A DNA stretch of 64,000 bases from CAVWGP01 sp963754645 (GTDB taxonomy: Bacteria > Pseudomonadota > Alphaproteobacteria > Bin65). The notes below the pieces were generated by a model. It made no database searches. It was not told the origin of the DNA and saw only the letters and a list, made by a program, of their open reading frames with translations. The stretch spans positions 992,001 through 1,056,000 of the forward strand of contig CAVWGP010000012.1 in NCBI GenBank assembly GCA_963754645.1. Reading direction: 5' to 3'. Shown piece after piece: positions 53,735 to 64,000 of the stretch (position 1 is its first letter; every line of letters starts with the position of its first letter). The position numbers and the translations under genes were made by a program.

Positions 53735-56700
53735 CTATTCCGCCGGCGCGCCACCTGTGGCCCGCACGGCGACCGCCTTCTTCCTTGCAAACGGCCGCCA
53801 GTGTTGCAGCCGGTCGAGATAGATGAAGATCACGGGCGTGAGATAGAGCGTCAGGAGCTGCGACAGGGCCAGGCCGCCGACGACCGAGAGGCCCAAGGGG
53901 ATGCGCGATTCCGAGCCGCCGCCGACCGCGAGCGCGATCGGCAGCGTGCCGAGCAGGGCCGCCATCGTCGTCATCATGATCGGCCGGAAGCGGATGATGC
54001 AGGCCTCGAAAATCGCCGCCTCGGCCGGCACCGCCTCGGCGCGCTGCCGGTCGAGCGCGAAATCGATCATCATGATGGCATTTTTCTTGACGATGCCGAC
54101 CAGCATGATGATGCCGACGAAGGCATAGAGCGAGAGCGGCGTGTCGAACACCATCAGCGTGATCAGCGCGCCGACCGCGGCCGAGGGCAGGCCGGAAAGA
54201 ATCGTCAGCGGATGGATGAAGCTCTCATAGAGCACGCCGAGCACGATATAGACGACGACGATGGCGACGAAGAGCAAGAGCCCCAGGCCTTGCGAGGATT
54301 TCTCGAAATGCTGCGCCGTGCCTTGCAGGCCGGTGGTGATCGTCGCCGGCATCTGGATGCGGCGCTGCAGGTTTTTCAGACGGTCGATGGCGGTGCCGAG
54401 CGTCACGTCGGGCGGCAGGTTGAACGACACGGTGACGGCGGACAGCATGCCCGCATGATTGACGGTGAGCGGGCCCGACGCCGGTGCGCACGGTGGCGAG
54501 CGCGCCGAACGGGATGAGCTGGCCCGAGGACGAGCGGAACGGGATCTTGTCGAGCACGGCGGGATCGTTGCGGAAGCGCGGCTCGACTTCGAGGATGACC
54601 TGATACTGGTTGCTCGCGGTGTAGATGGTCGAGATCTGGCGCGAGCCGAAGGCGGAGGCGAGCGCGCCCTCGATCTGCTCCATCGAAACGCCCAGCGTCG
54701 CCGCCTTGTTGCGGTCGATGTTGATGACCAGGGTCGGGCTGGAAATGTCGAGGTCGCTGCCGACATCGGCGAAGAAGGGCTCGCCGCTGGCCCGGCGTTC
54801 GGCGCGCAGCGCCTGCTCGAAGCGCGTCGCCCATTCGTAGAGCGTGTCGAGATCGAGCGCCTGCATGGTGAACTGGTACGCGGCGCGGCTGATCGAGCCC
54901 GAAAGCTGGATGGTCGGCGGCACTTGCGGGAACACGTTGATGCCCGGCAGGCCGGCCACGGCGCGGCGGATATCGACGACGATCTGCTGCGCCCGCTTGG
55001 GCTTGCCGTCGACGATTTCGCGCTCGGCGAGGGGCTTGAGCTTGAGGAACATCGTGCCCGCATTCGCCGAGGCGCGCGGGCCGCCGGCGCCGACCGAGGA
55101 CATGAAGCCCTCGATGTTCGGGTTGCGCAGCAGGATCTGCGCGACCTGCTGCTGGTTGCGCACCATGGCCTCGAACGACGCGTCCTGCCCGCCGACGGTG
55201 AAGATCTGGATGCGGCCGGTGTCCTCGAGCGGGATGAAATCCTTGGGCACCTCGCGGAACAGCACGACGGTGCCCCAGATCGAGGCGCAGAACACCAGGA
55301 AGACGAGGAACTTGTTGCTCGGCAACCAGGCCGAGCGGCCGAGATTCAGGCCGAGCAGGCGCGGGCTCAGGCACCAGGCGAGCGAGGTCTTGTAGAGCCA
55401 CAACATGCCGGTGAAAATGCCCTCGCTCCAGCGATAGAGCAGGCCGTGCTTCTCGCCGTGATGCGCGCGCAGGAAGCGGCTGCACATCATCGGCGTCAAG
55501 GTGATCGAAACGATGCCCGAGACCAGGATCGCCGCCGTGATCGTCACCGCGAATTCGTGCAGCAGCCGCCCGACCACGCCGCCCATCGCCATGACAGGTA
55601 TGAAAACCGCGATCAGGCTGATCGTCATCGAGACGATGGTGAAAGCGATCTCGCGCGAGCCGATGAGCGCGGCTTCCTGCGGCGTCTTGCCCTGCTCGAC
55701 GTGGCGCACGATGTTTTCGAGCATGACGATCGCGTCGTCGACGACGAAGCCGACCGCGAGCGTCAAGGCCAGCAACGAAAGGTTGTCGAGGCTGAAGCCC
55801 AGCGCGTACATCATCCCGAAGGTGCCGATCACCGAGATCGGCAAGGCCAGGCTCGGGATGATCGTCGCCGACAGGTTGCGCAGGAAAATGAAGATCACGA
55901 GGATGACGAGCCCCGAGGCGAGCAACAGCGTGAACTGCACCTCGCGCACCGAGTGCTTGATCGACTCGGAGCGGTCGTAGAGGATGTTGAGATCGATCGA
56001 CGCCGGCAGCTGCTCCATGAAGTTCGGCAGGATGGCGCGGATCGCTTTCACCACCTCGATGGTGTTGACGCCGGGCTGGCGCTGGATAACGAGGATGATG
56101 GCGCGGTCGCGCTTGAACCAGGCGGCGATCTTGTCGTTCTCGACCGACTCGATGACGGTGCCGAGCTCGCAGAGACGCACCGGCGCGCCGCCGCGCACCG
56201 CCACGATCTGGCTGCAGAACGCCTCGACCTGCTGGAGCTGGCCGTCGGTGCGCACCGTCGAGGTCTTGTCGGCGCCCGAGATCGAGCCGGTCGGCAAATT
56301 GGAATTCGCCTGCTTGACCGCGCGCTCGACTTCCTCGAGGCTGATGCCGCGCGCCGACAGCACGTCGGGATTGATCTGCACGCGGATCGCGCGCTTCTGC
56401 TGGCCGAACACGTTGACCTGCGCCACGCCGTTGATCGTCGAAATCTGCTGCGCCAGCAGAGTCTCGGCGTATTCGTTGACCAGCTGCAACGGCAATGTCG
56501 GCGAACTGATCGCAATAAACAAAACCGGCGAATCCGCGGGATTGACTTTGCGCATGACGGGCGGCGCGGGGAGCGAGGGGGGCAGGCGGCGCTGGGCGGC
56601 GGCGATGGCGGCGACGACGTCCTGCGCGGCGCCGTCGATGTCGCGGTCGAGCGCGAACATGAGCGTGATGCGCGTCGTCCCGGCGCCGCTCGTCGAGGTC

Positions 56701-56939
56701 ATGACCTCGACGCCGGCGATCGCCGAAAACTGGTTCTCGAGCACGGTCGCGACCGACGACGCCATGGTCTCGGGATCGGCGCCGGGCAGCGTCGCCGAAA
56801 CCTGGATCACGGGAAAATCGACGTTGGGCAGCTCGCTCACCGGCAGCGAGCGGTAGCCCATCGCGCCGAAGATGATGAATGCAACCATCAGGAGAGTCGT
56901 CATCACCGGACGCCGGATGCAAAGCTCGGAGATCGACAT
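53735..56939 (-). CDS. RND-family multidrug efflux permease (MdtB/C- or AcrB-like), single-base frameshift
   Basis: About 1068 residues when joined. The first 830 or so, from SISELCIRRPVMTTLLMV, contain GADPETMASSVATVLENQFSAIAGV, the TM4 proton-relay region LTLAVGFVVDDAIVMLENI (two Asp), and PKDFIPLEDTGRIQIF. After TVRTGVGP the sequence shifts frame and continues LTVNHAGMLSAVTVSFNLPP to IMLVGIVKKNAIMMIDFA and FRPIMMTTMAALLGTLPIA at the C-terminus. The break is at GGGCCC, 54471-54476, with one base too many. Pumps drugs outward as an inner-membrane trimer with the adaptor gene just upstream; an outer-membrane channel gene is not present. Confidence 0.92.
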
Positions 56940-56957
56940 GGATCTGTCCTCGAAACT

Positions 56958-58230
56958 CTATTGGCCCGGCGGCCGGCCCGGCGGCCGGCCCGGCGGCGCT
57001 CCGGGCGCCCGCACCGCGACGCGCGAACCCGGCCTGAGGCGCAGCTGGCCCTCGGTCACGACCTTCTCGCCGGCGCGCAAGCCGCTCTCGATCACGACGT
57101 CCTTCGCGAAATTGACCCCGACCTTGACCGGCCGGACCTCGACCGTGCTGTCGGCCTTGATGACGAAGACGAACTGGCCCGCCTGCCCGTTCTGCACCGC
57201 CGCCCCCGGAACCACGACCGCGTTCGCGATCGTCGTCAGCTCGACCGTGACGTTGACGAACTGGCCCGGCGTCATCCGGTCGTCGGCGTTGGCATAGGTC
57301 GCCTTGAGCAGGATCGTGCCGGTCGTCATATCGACCGCGTTGTTGACGAAGCTGAGCTCGCCCTCGATCACCGGCCCGGCATCGTTGGGGATCGTCGAGC
57401 GCACGCGCACCTTGCCCGCCGCCATGCGCCGGTTGATCTCGGCGAGATTGGTCTCGGGCACGGAGAACTGCACGTAGAGCGGCTTGGTCTGGTTGATGAC
57501 GACCAGCGCGCCCACGTCGTTCGCCTTCACCAGATTGCCGACATTGACGAGAATGCTGCCGACGCGGCCGTCGATCGGCGCCGCGATGCGGGTGAATTCG
57601 ACCCGGAGCTTGGCGGCATCGACCAGCGCCTCGCCGGCCTTGATCGTCGCCTCGATCGCGGCGGCGTTGGCGCGCAGCTCGTCGCGCCGCGCCTGGGTGA
57701 CGAAATCGGGATTCTGCATCGCCAGGATGCGCGCGAGATCGGCCTTGGCCCTTTCCAGCAGCGCGCGGTCGCGCAGCAGATTGGCCTCGGCCTGGCGCTG
57801 CGCGGCCTCGAAGGCGCGTCCGTCGAGCGTGAACAGCGGATCGCCCTTCTTGACCCACTGCCCCTCGGTGAAATGCACCGCCATGACCTGGGCATCGACC
57901 TGCGACTTGAGCGCCACCGACGTGTAAGCCTGGGCGTTGCCGATCGCGGTGAGCACGACCGGGACATTGGCGGTTCGCGCATCGATTGCGATCACGGGCG
58001 CCGGCGGCTGGCCGCCCGGTTGGCCCGGACGCGGCGGTTGACCGGGCGGACGGCGGCCGGCGGTGTGCCCGGCGGACCGGACCGGCGGTTGACCGGGCGG
58101 ATTGCCGGCAACGGGGCTGCGCCGTGCCCGCCGTGAGCCCCAAACGCGCCGACAAGTTCAAGTTGTTCCAGCCGAAATAGCCGACGGCGGCAAGCGCCGC
58201 GCCGCCGATAAGAATTGTCGCTAGCTTCAT
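56958..58230 (-). CDS. RND efflux periplasmic adaptor (membrane fusion protein), single-base frameshift
   Basis: From ATG 58230: membrane anchor MKLATILIGGAALAAVGYFGW, then a Pro/Gly-rich linker (NPPGQPPVRSAG, PPGQPPRPGQPGGQPP) and the adaptor body: VALKSQVDAQVMAVHFTEGQWVKKGDPLF (lipoyl half), a helical hairpin, FTRIAAPIDGRVGSI, and the beta-barrel PGQFVNVTVEL. The tail is PGAPPGRPPGRPPGQ. The anchor and the linker are in different frames; one base too many in GGGG at 58113-58116 explains this. Works with the permease that follows 18 bases on. Confidence 0.87.
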
Positions 58231-58476
58231 CCCTGGCTCGATCCGCCCCTTGGCTCGGTGAAAAATCGGCACGCCCGCCAGCATGCTGGCCACCGTCACG
58301 ATGGCCAAGTTCGGGCGCGCCACTATACGGATTTTGGCAAATGCGATAGGCTGCATTGCTCAAGTTTCCGGCATCGCCGGTGCTGGCATTGGCGCGCAAT
58401 GTCTTCCTAACGATACGCCGCACTGTGGCCTTTCCGGCGCTATTTCTGCCCCCGCTTACCGAATTTGGACGCAACC

Positions 58477-59407
58477 GTGACCACACTCCTCTATACCCAC
58501 CCCGCCTGCCTCGAACACGATCCCGGCCACGGCCACCCCGAGCGGCCGGACCGGCTGCGCGCGATCGCCGCGGCCCTGGACGCGCCCGAGTTCAAGCCCC
58601 TGCTGCGCCGCGCCGCGCCGGCGATCGATCCCGGCCTGCTCACCCTCGGCCATCCGGAAGCCCATGTCGATCGCATCCTGGGCGCGATCCCGAGCCAGGG
58701 CCGCGCCATGATCGACGGCGACACCACGGTTTCGCCCGGCTCGCGCGAGGCCGCCCTGCGCGCCGCCGGCGGCGTCGTCGCCGCGGTCGATGCGGTGATG
58801 CCGGGCGAGGGCCGCAACGCCTTCTGCGCCGTGCGCCCGCCCGGCCACCACGCCGAGCCCGAGCAAGCCGATGGGCTTCTGCCTGTTCAACAACGTCGCG
58901 ATCGGCGGCCTGCACGCGCGCGCCAATCACGGCCTGCGCCGCATCGCGGTGGTCGATTTCGACGTCCATCACGGCAACGGCACCCAGGCCATGTTCGAGC
59001 GCGACGAGAACCTGTTCTTCGCCTCGACGCACCAATGGCCGCTCTACCCCGGCACCGGCGCCGCCGAGGAGCGCGGCTGCTGCGGCAACGTCGTCAACGT
59101 CCCGCTGCCGCCGGGCAGCGGCGGCGAGCGCTTCCGCGCCGGGATGACGGCGAAAGTGCTGCCCGCGCTCGACGGCTTCAAGCCCGACTTCGTTTTGATC
59201 AGCGCCGGCTTCGACGCGCACCGCGACGATCCGCTGGCGAGCTTGAATTTCGTCGAGGCGGATTACGACTGGGCGACGGCGGAGATCATGAAGGTGGCGG
59301 ACAAGCACGCGAAGGGGCGGGTCGTGTCGACGCTGGAAGGCGGGTACGATTTGGGCGCGCTGGCGAGGAGCGCCGCGGCGCATGTGAAGGCGTTGATGCG
59401 GGGGTGA
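58477..59407 (+). CDS. Histone deacetylase-family (acetylpolyamine / acetoin utilisation-like) hydrolase, single-base frameshift
   Basis: From a GTG at 58477 (family proteins begin MTTLLYTHPAC): CLEHDPGHGHPERPDRLRAI, then RPPGHHAEPEQ with the catalytic His pair. At 58868-58869 an extra C breaks the frame; the next frame continues AMGFCLFNNVAIG, VVDFDVHHGNGTQAMF (zinc-ligand Asp/His), and LISAGFDAHRDDP, STLEGGYDL to the TGA at 59405. About 310 residues in total. Members deacetylate small acetylated amines or proteins. Divergent from the RND operon. Confidence 0.9.
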
Positions 59408-59476
59408 AGTTGTAAGCTGAAAGCGCTCGCTACCATTCGGTACGCGAAACCTTACGCTAACTGCGCTAATCATTGC

Positions 59477-62034
59477 ATGACAGTTGACGAGGTTCAATTA
59501 GCTATGAAATCTCCAACCTCAATCTCAGTTCTGAGTCTGTACGACTTGCCGAAGATGGCGGATTGCTGGGCGCGGCGACCGTCCGATCCATCGCGGAAAA
59601 ATTGGCGGAAACTACGTCCCGAACGGTTCCGTGGTTGCCGCCGATCACAATCCGGCATATGGATGCTTTGTGGAGAGTGGCGGATCAACTTTTAACTCCC
59701 TCGAGACGCAAGAACTTTACCGAAGCCGAGCGTTCTGACATTCCGATTCTACCTGCACGATATTGGCATCGCATCTCGCGGCCACGTCCGAAGGACTTAA
59801 AAATCATCATCGTCGATTTAAAGTCATCGAAGATGCCGCACGTTCGGGGGAACCAACCTCAGAAGCCCGCGCTTTAGCGGCGGCTGCGAGCATTGGCGCG
59901 ATGCTGAGATCGAACTTGCGACATCGGAAATACCTGGCGCCGCCGGTATATATTTGTTTGAGAAGCGGTCTATACGAGAGGCGTGGGGGCCAACGTGTGG
60001 GAGGATCGCATCTCGCCGTCATTGGAATTTAGACAAGTTGGATGGAGTTCGGGGCGCTGGGAAAAGTGGCTTTACCTGGTAATCGAGGTGGTGATATTGG
60101 CGTATGCCGCCGCTCTACTCGTTGATCGACTTCGCGCATATCAATCAAGACCACGCAAGTTGTTCTCGATCGTGCCCTTCGCCGCCGCTCGAATCCGACA
60201 GTCTCGTGCATTGGCTGGCCCAGGAGCATATTGACGGCCCAGAGCGTGTCGACAGCGAGGTAGTTTATCGTGGCGCAGCACCGAATTTCTAACGTTGACG
60301 CTTGGTGGCTTTACTATGAAATGCTTAGCGGACTAGACGCGGAATTCGCGGTGTCCGCCGCTTCTTTGAAATCGCCGCAAAGAAAGCTGCGATAGGCTTT
60401 CTCTACAAGGTGTTCGCGGCGCCGCTACGCACGAAGAGGCATCTCGATATATTCCAACAGACGGCTTTCTACCTATAGAAGCAAACCTTCGTGCTGGATC
60501 AATCAATAAGCTTGTTGAACTCTACGGCTGGCAAACTTTATATGGCCCCGATCCTATGGCAGCGGTACGCCGTTGTATCCAGAACGCACGAGATGCATAA
60601 TGTGTAAAGTGCGGTCCACAACAGATTGACAAAGCGGCGTTATCAATCCCAATCAGAATCGCCTTGAGTGACAGAAGAAACGCCACACCTTGAAGTGACT
60701 GACTGTGGTCTGGTATGACAAAGAAGGTCATGACAGATTCTGTGATCTATGGCTTCTGACTATTGGACATCACAATTTTCGCTCGATTTTCCGACAGTTT
60801 CAGGCGCGTCATTTAAGCCGGCTGGTCAAATTTGGTATTGGTTTCTCTGTAGATCTTTATTATACTGGGGACAAAGTAACTGTTAATTCCAATCAAATCG
60901 GAGCGGACCGATGTGGGATACTTTGCGAGGCGTCGGCCGTCGCGGCGAGATTAGAAATTTACCTCAAGTATCAGGTAGCGGGACGACGGTGTAGTATTTG
61001 CCGACTAAAAAAATACGTTGTCGAGGCGCTTCGATCACTTGATAAACAAATTAAGGTTTATGCGCCAAGACTTCCCCATCCGTTAGACATCAACTGAATG
61101 GGCAAGTATCGAACATTCCAGCCGAGTTGGCTTCAAAGAGTCTAGACCCGAGAGAGTTTCATGAGTGGGTTCTTGGCGCGGTGGATTTCCTGACGCGCAC
61201 TCGTCTTCTCGCGGTGGACGGAACGACGACATCAACGTGGTGTTTTTTGGCCGGGGATCTGGCGGCAATACATGCGGGAACGTCGAGGAACTGAGAATGT
61301 GCCATCCTGGCCCGCCGCTTGGCCGCAGTACGAGGGGGAGCGAGTCGGCTTCTGCGTCCTCGAAGGGGATTAGTCTGTATGTATCAAGGGACTTGCGGTT
61401 CAACCAGTCCGGACCTCCGGCTTTGTTGGCGTTGTCGAGACGAACAGCGACACCTGACGTTAGCCGAAGCCAGACGATTCGTTCAATTAACGCCCATACT
61501 TTCCCGGGCGCGCGATGTTGTCCACACGTGGTGAACAATCTGAATTCTCTTGCAGGCGGAAAGAGACTTTCTAATTGACAAAATGAATTTTCTTCTCAAT
61601 GTGTTCGGCGTATGGATCACAGGCGGTCCTGCATTCGACCGTTCCTTCGATCGCGTGAAGATGCCGGGCAATGTTGAATTGATTAATTGTACTTCATTGC
61701 GAGAAAGGTTGATTGGTAGCCGGTCGCTTTTCTCGCATTGGAACCGGGCCTTGGACTGCAATGAAGCGGTGGCACCAATTAGTGAGGAGGCAGCGGAACT
61801 CGAGCTAGCGATCGTTATTGATGACGAGGGTTGGTATCGTCAGCCAACTATGTGACAAGTGCAGAGGCGAAGATCGGGCAGCTTGTTAATCTTGGAAAAG
61901 GTAATGCCGACCTTATTCGGTACTTTGATAAAGGTCGTGGTAAGGCTTGGCAGATGAATCTGTATGATCTAGTTAAGCAAGAAGGATGGCGGCATGAAGG
62001 GCAGAGCATATATGGTCGATTTACTCGTCAATAA
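59477..62034 (+). pseudogene. Decayed HD-domain / Hsp90-like (GHKL) ATPase gene
   Basis: No single long frame exists, but the three frames together show one large protein. HD part: RHMDALWRVADQLL (59650-59690), LHDIGIA (59753-59773), LIDFAHINQDHA (60120-60155) and DSLVHWLAQEHIDGPERV. ATPase part: ELYGWQTLYGPDPMAAV then IQNARDA (N box, 60577-60597), EVTDCG plus GMTKKVMTDSVIYGF (G1 box, 60690-60760), KFGIGFSVDLYYTGDKVTV (G2 box, about 60825-60880), later PAELASKSLDPREFHEWVLGA and a C-terminal region ending with TAA at 62032. Many frameshifts and a stop after the N box show decay. Base composition is far lower in GC than the rest. An HD plus Hsp90-like order is known in large uncharacterised bacterial proteins. 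Confidence 0.65.
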
Positions 62035-62085
62035 TCGCGAAATTAGCGAAATCGGGGTCATGGAAATCGGGGTTAGAGTCATAGG

Positions 62086-63444
62086 TGCACCCCAAAAGTG
62101 AGGCACGGATAATGGGACAGTTCTCAAGGAGAGAACTGATGTCCAAACCCGAAGCCGTGTATTCAGTCGAAAGATGAAGTTGTCGGCGGTTCATCGCATG
62201 CTGGCGGGGGAGAACGTCAGCGCGCTGGCGCGAGAGCTCAAGGTCCTTCGCAAAGACTTGAAAAGTGGCGCGGCCGTTTCCGTCGGGGGCCCGGCCTTGC
62301 GGGCCCGGCGGCCCCCGTAAGGCGGTCGCTGGCCCGGCGCGATGGCGCAGGTGCGCCGGAGGAGGTCTGGCGCAGGCCGAGCGCGGATCGCCGAGCTGGA
62401 GCGCAAGATCGGCCAGCAGCAGGTCGACATCGATTTTTTTCAAGAAGCCTTGCGGCAAATCGAGGGAATACGCCGGGCGAGCGCCGGGCTTGGCGCGACG
62501 GCGTCTACAAGGTCATCCAAGCGATGACGACCCTGTTGCCGCAAGGCGAGCTCACGATCGAGCGTATGTGTGCATTGGCCGGTGTCAGCCGCGCCGGTTA
62601 CTATCGCCACTGGACGGCTTCGGCTCCGCGTCAAGAGGAGACCTGCGTGCGCGACGCCATCCAGCGCGTGGCGCTTGCGACCGGTTTTACGGCTACCGAC
62701 GCATCACCTCGAGCTGCGGCGCGAAGGTATGGTCGTGAACCACAAGCGCGTATTGCGCCTGATGCACGAGGACAATCTGCTGTGTCTGAGGAAGCGGGCG
62801 TTCGTGCCGGTGACGACCGACTCCCATCACGGCTGGCGCGTCGTATCGAACCTGGCGCGCGGCATGGAGCTCACCGCCATCGACCAGCTGTGGGTGGCGG
62901 ATATCACGTACATCCGCCTGCAGGAAGAGTTCGTGTTCTGGGCCGTGGTTCTCGATGCCTTCAGCCGGCGCGTCATCGGCTGGGCTTTGGCAAAGCATCT
63001 GCAGGCAAGCCTTGCAACGGCCGCGCTCGACCATGGCGATCACGGCGCGTCGACCCAAGCCTGGGAGCCTGATCCATCACTCCGATCGCGGCGTTCAATA
63101 CGCGTGCAACGACTACACGGCACTGCTGGAGGCTCACGATATCCAGGCCAGCATGAGCCGCGTTGGCAATCCTTACGACAACGCCAAAGCGGAGAGCTTC
63201 ATGAAGACGCTCAAGCATGAGCAGATTGACGGCACCACCTATCGCGACCTGGATCAGGCGCGTTGCTCAATCGGTGCCTTCATCGAAGACGTCTACAATC
63301 GTCGACGGCTCCATTCGGCCCTCGGCTATCGACCGCCAGCCGAATTCGAGGCAAACTTGCCGCCGTCTCTGTCCGCAATCCCGCGGTTACAGATAGCGAT
63401 CAACCCAGCCTGACCCCAATTTTGTGTCTCACCACAGGGGTGCA
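62086..63444 (+). mobile_element. IS3-family insertion sequence, degenerate
   Basis: Terminal inverted repeats TGCACCCC....GTGAGGCAC at 62086-62106 and its imperfect complement at 63424-63444 (16 of 21 matching) bound about 1.36 kb holding the two IS3-type reading regions. The left inside has a good ribosome site and ATG at 62139. No matching three- or four-base target duplication was seen at the outer ends, and the coding regions are broken, so this copy is immobile. Confidence 0.8.
62139..63413 (+). pseudogene. IS3-family transposase (orfA + orfB), multiply frameshifted
   Basis: OrfA part: MKLSAVHRMLAGENVSALAREL as the helix-turn-helix and RIAELERKIGQQQVDIDFFQEAL as the leucine zipper, in different frames. 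OrfB part: ELTIERMCALAGVSRAGYYRHW, then a shift, VNHKRVLRLMHEDNLLCLRKR and the integrase core ELTAIDQLWVADITYIRL, another shift, HHSDRGVQYA and NPYDNAKAESFMKTLKHEQI, ending RRLHSALGYRPPAEFE. The DDE acidic triad (ADITYI, SDRG, KAESF) is intact but spread over frames, so no active enzyme is made. Confidence 0.85.
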
Positions 63445-63733
63445 GTCCATGAATTTCTCTGCCAGCCGTGCTAGGCAGGCGGTTGGCGGGCCGCGCCGCC
63501 GGCTGAGATCGCCCGCCCTCTGTCGCGCAAGGATCCCGCCATGGCCCAGCTTGGCCGCTATTTCGTCAAGGATCAGCCGTTGCGCGTCATCCAGCGCGGC
63601 GACGCCCGGCAGCGCATCCCTTCGGCAAGCTCGGCGAGCTTCTCGATGACGAAGATTTCGACCGCGGCGTCTGGCTCGCCGAGGCGGCTGGGGCCCATTG
63701 CTGTGAAATCGGTGTCAGGCACCGAATTCACCG
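63445..63733. other. Unassigned stretch after the IS element
   Basis: About 290 bases. Both strands have open, protein-like reading (plus: MAQLGRYFVKDQPLRVIQRG, then in another frame FGKLGELLDDEDFDRGVWL; minus: LDDAQRLILDEIAAKLGHGG), but neither matches a family I know and the frames do not join cleanly. I make no call. Confidence 0.4.
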
Positions 63734-64000
63734 CTACCGCCGCCGGTACACCCGATGCGTGCCGACGCGCACGGCAGCGTCGAGCGCGCCGCGCTCGTCG
63801 AATACGCGGCCGGAGCACGATGCTGAAATGCAAGTTTCACGCGGATGCTGGAATGGCCTTCCTCGCCCGGATCGGCTCGAAATTGAGGCCCGGGTGTTCC
63901 GGGTTGTCCATGAACCTCTGAATTGCCGCGATGGCGCGGTTCCGGTTTGTGCGGTCGAGCTTCTTCGCGTCGCGCTCGTAGCTCGGTTCGACCCGGACGC
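63734..64000 (-). pseudogene. RelE/ParE-type toxin gene, frameshifted and cut by the window edge
   Basis: Minus strand. From the right edge: VEPSYERDAKKLDRTNRNRA, IAAIQRFMDNPEHPGLNFEPI, close to the RelE-family pattern of helix, then NHPGLNFE..K. A frame change follows in ARK; HSSIRVKLAF continues the beta sheet, and after another change VFDERGALDAAVRVGTHRVYRR ends with TAG at 63734-63736. Together they give a typical 85-residue mRNA-cleaving toxin. The start codon and any antitoxin lie beyond 64000. The two frame changes suggest inactivation or, less likely, sequencing errors. Confidence 0.6.

Noticed and set aside
54459..58136. Very long open frame on the plus strand opposite the RND genes
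   Set aside because: Antisense shadow of strongly coding high-GC DNA: composition is Arg/Asp/His-rich with no domain similarity, while the minus strand encodes the RND permease and adaptor.
60705..61097. Plus-strand open frame of about 130 codons as an independent gene
   Set aside because: It contains the G2 box of the Hsp90-like relic and begins inside the same decayed gene.
61165..61578. Plus-strand open frame as a separate gene
   Set aside because: It has no ribosome site or similarity, and other frames in the same stretch carry the protein-like sequence of the HD-Hsp90 relic.
63573..63833. Minus-strand open frame as a gene
   Set aside because: Crosses from the unassigned stretch into the RelE-like relic in a different frame from the toxin's conserved parts; no ribosome site.

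Overview
The window is very GC-rich, densely coded DNA that reads as an alphaproteobacterial chromosome. Indicators are the dapF-mtaB-ftsY run, the collinear lysC / ptsP / prfA / prmC / hisS / ispG / rodZ-like block, ubiG (ubiquinone), hspQ, YciB, a GTG-started FtsY and an RND efflux pair. A member of, or near, the Rhodospirillales is my inference; the sequence cannot fix the genus. No rRNA, tRNA or CRISPR array was seen.

Layout. 0-10 kb: hotdog thioesterase(s), Nudix hydrolase, TetR regulator, YciB, a TIR-WD40 protein, MATE transporter, SH3 protein and gamma-glutamyltransferase. 9-14 kb: an envelope-glycan group (lipid-A-synthase-N-like small protein, GT2, ArnT-like GT39, double-PAP2 phosphatase). 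13.5-25 kb: pgk and catabolic or oxidoreductase genes (FAH, VOC, acyl-CoA-dehydrogenase-like, HIBADH-like, a leaderless substrate-binding protein, a CoxL-like molybdenum subunit). 25-30 kb: small unknowns, a chimeric or truncated locus, and a methyltransferase / GFA / AraC cluster with a duplicated upstream element. 30-49 kb: core housekeeping (dapF, mtaB, ftsY, fabI, aroC, prmC, prfA, hisS, ispG, rodZ-like, ptsP, lysC, ubiG, tusA, CNT transporter). 49-64 kb: the accessory half. It holds an AAA+TOPRIM OLD-like nuclease gene of lower GC, a PIN toxin-antitoxin pair lying between a FAD oxidoreductase gene and a duplicate of that gene's own 3' end, an RND pump, an HDAC-like hydrolase, the shattered remains of an HD-domain / Hsp90-like ATPase gene, a decayed IS3-family element, and a broken RelE-like toxin running off the right edge.

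Two themes run through the window. First, at least eight otherwise well-conserved genes each carry a single-base frameshift (TIR-WD40, lipid-A-synthase-N-like, AraC, aroC, AAA/TOPRIM, RND permease, RND adaptor, HDAC-like). Several lie in short homopolymers and one gene, aroC, is normally essential, so residual sequencing indels are the simplest explanation and these genes should not be taken as dead without checking. Second, intergenic spaces are seeded with palindromic dispersed repeats (units starting GTCATYCCGA and ending in its complement; CCTCCCCC...GGGGGAGG hairpins), one of which has apparently entered the mtaB reading frame.

The best candidates for an interesting system are the TIR-WD40 protein, the AAA+TOPRIM protein, the HD-Hsp90-like relic and the TA module caught between gene-end duplicates. 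All but the first lie in the right-hand accessory region.
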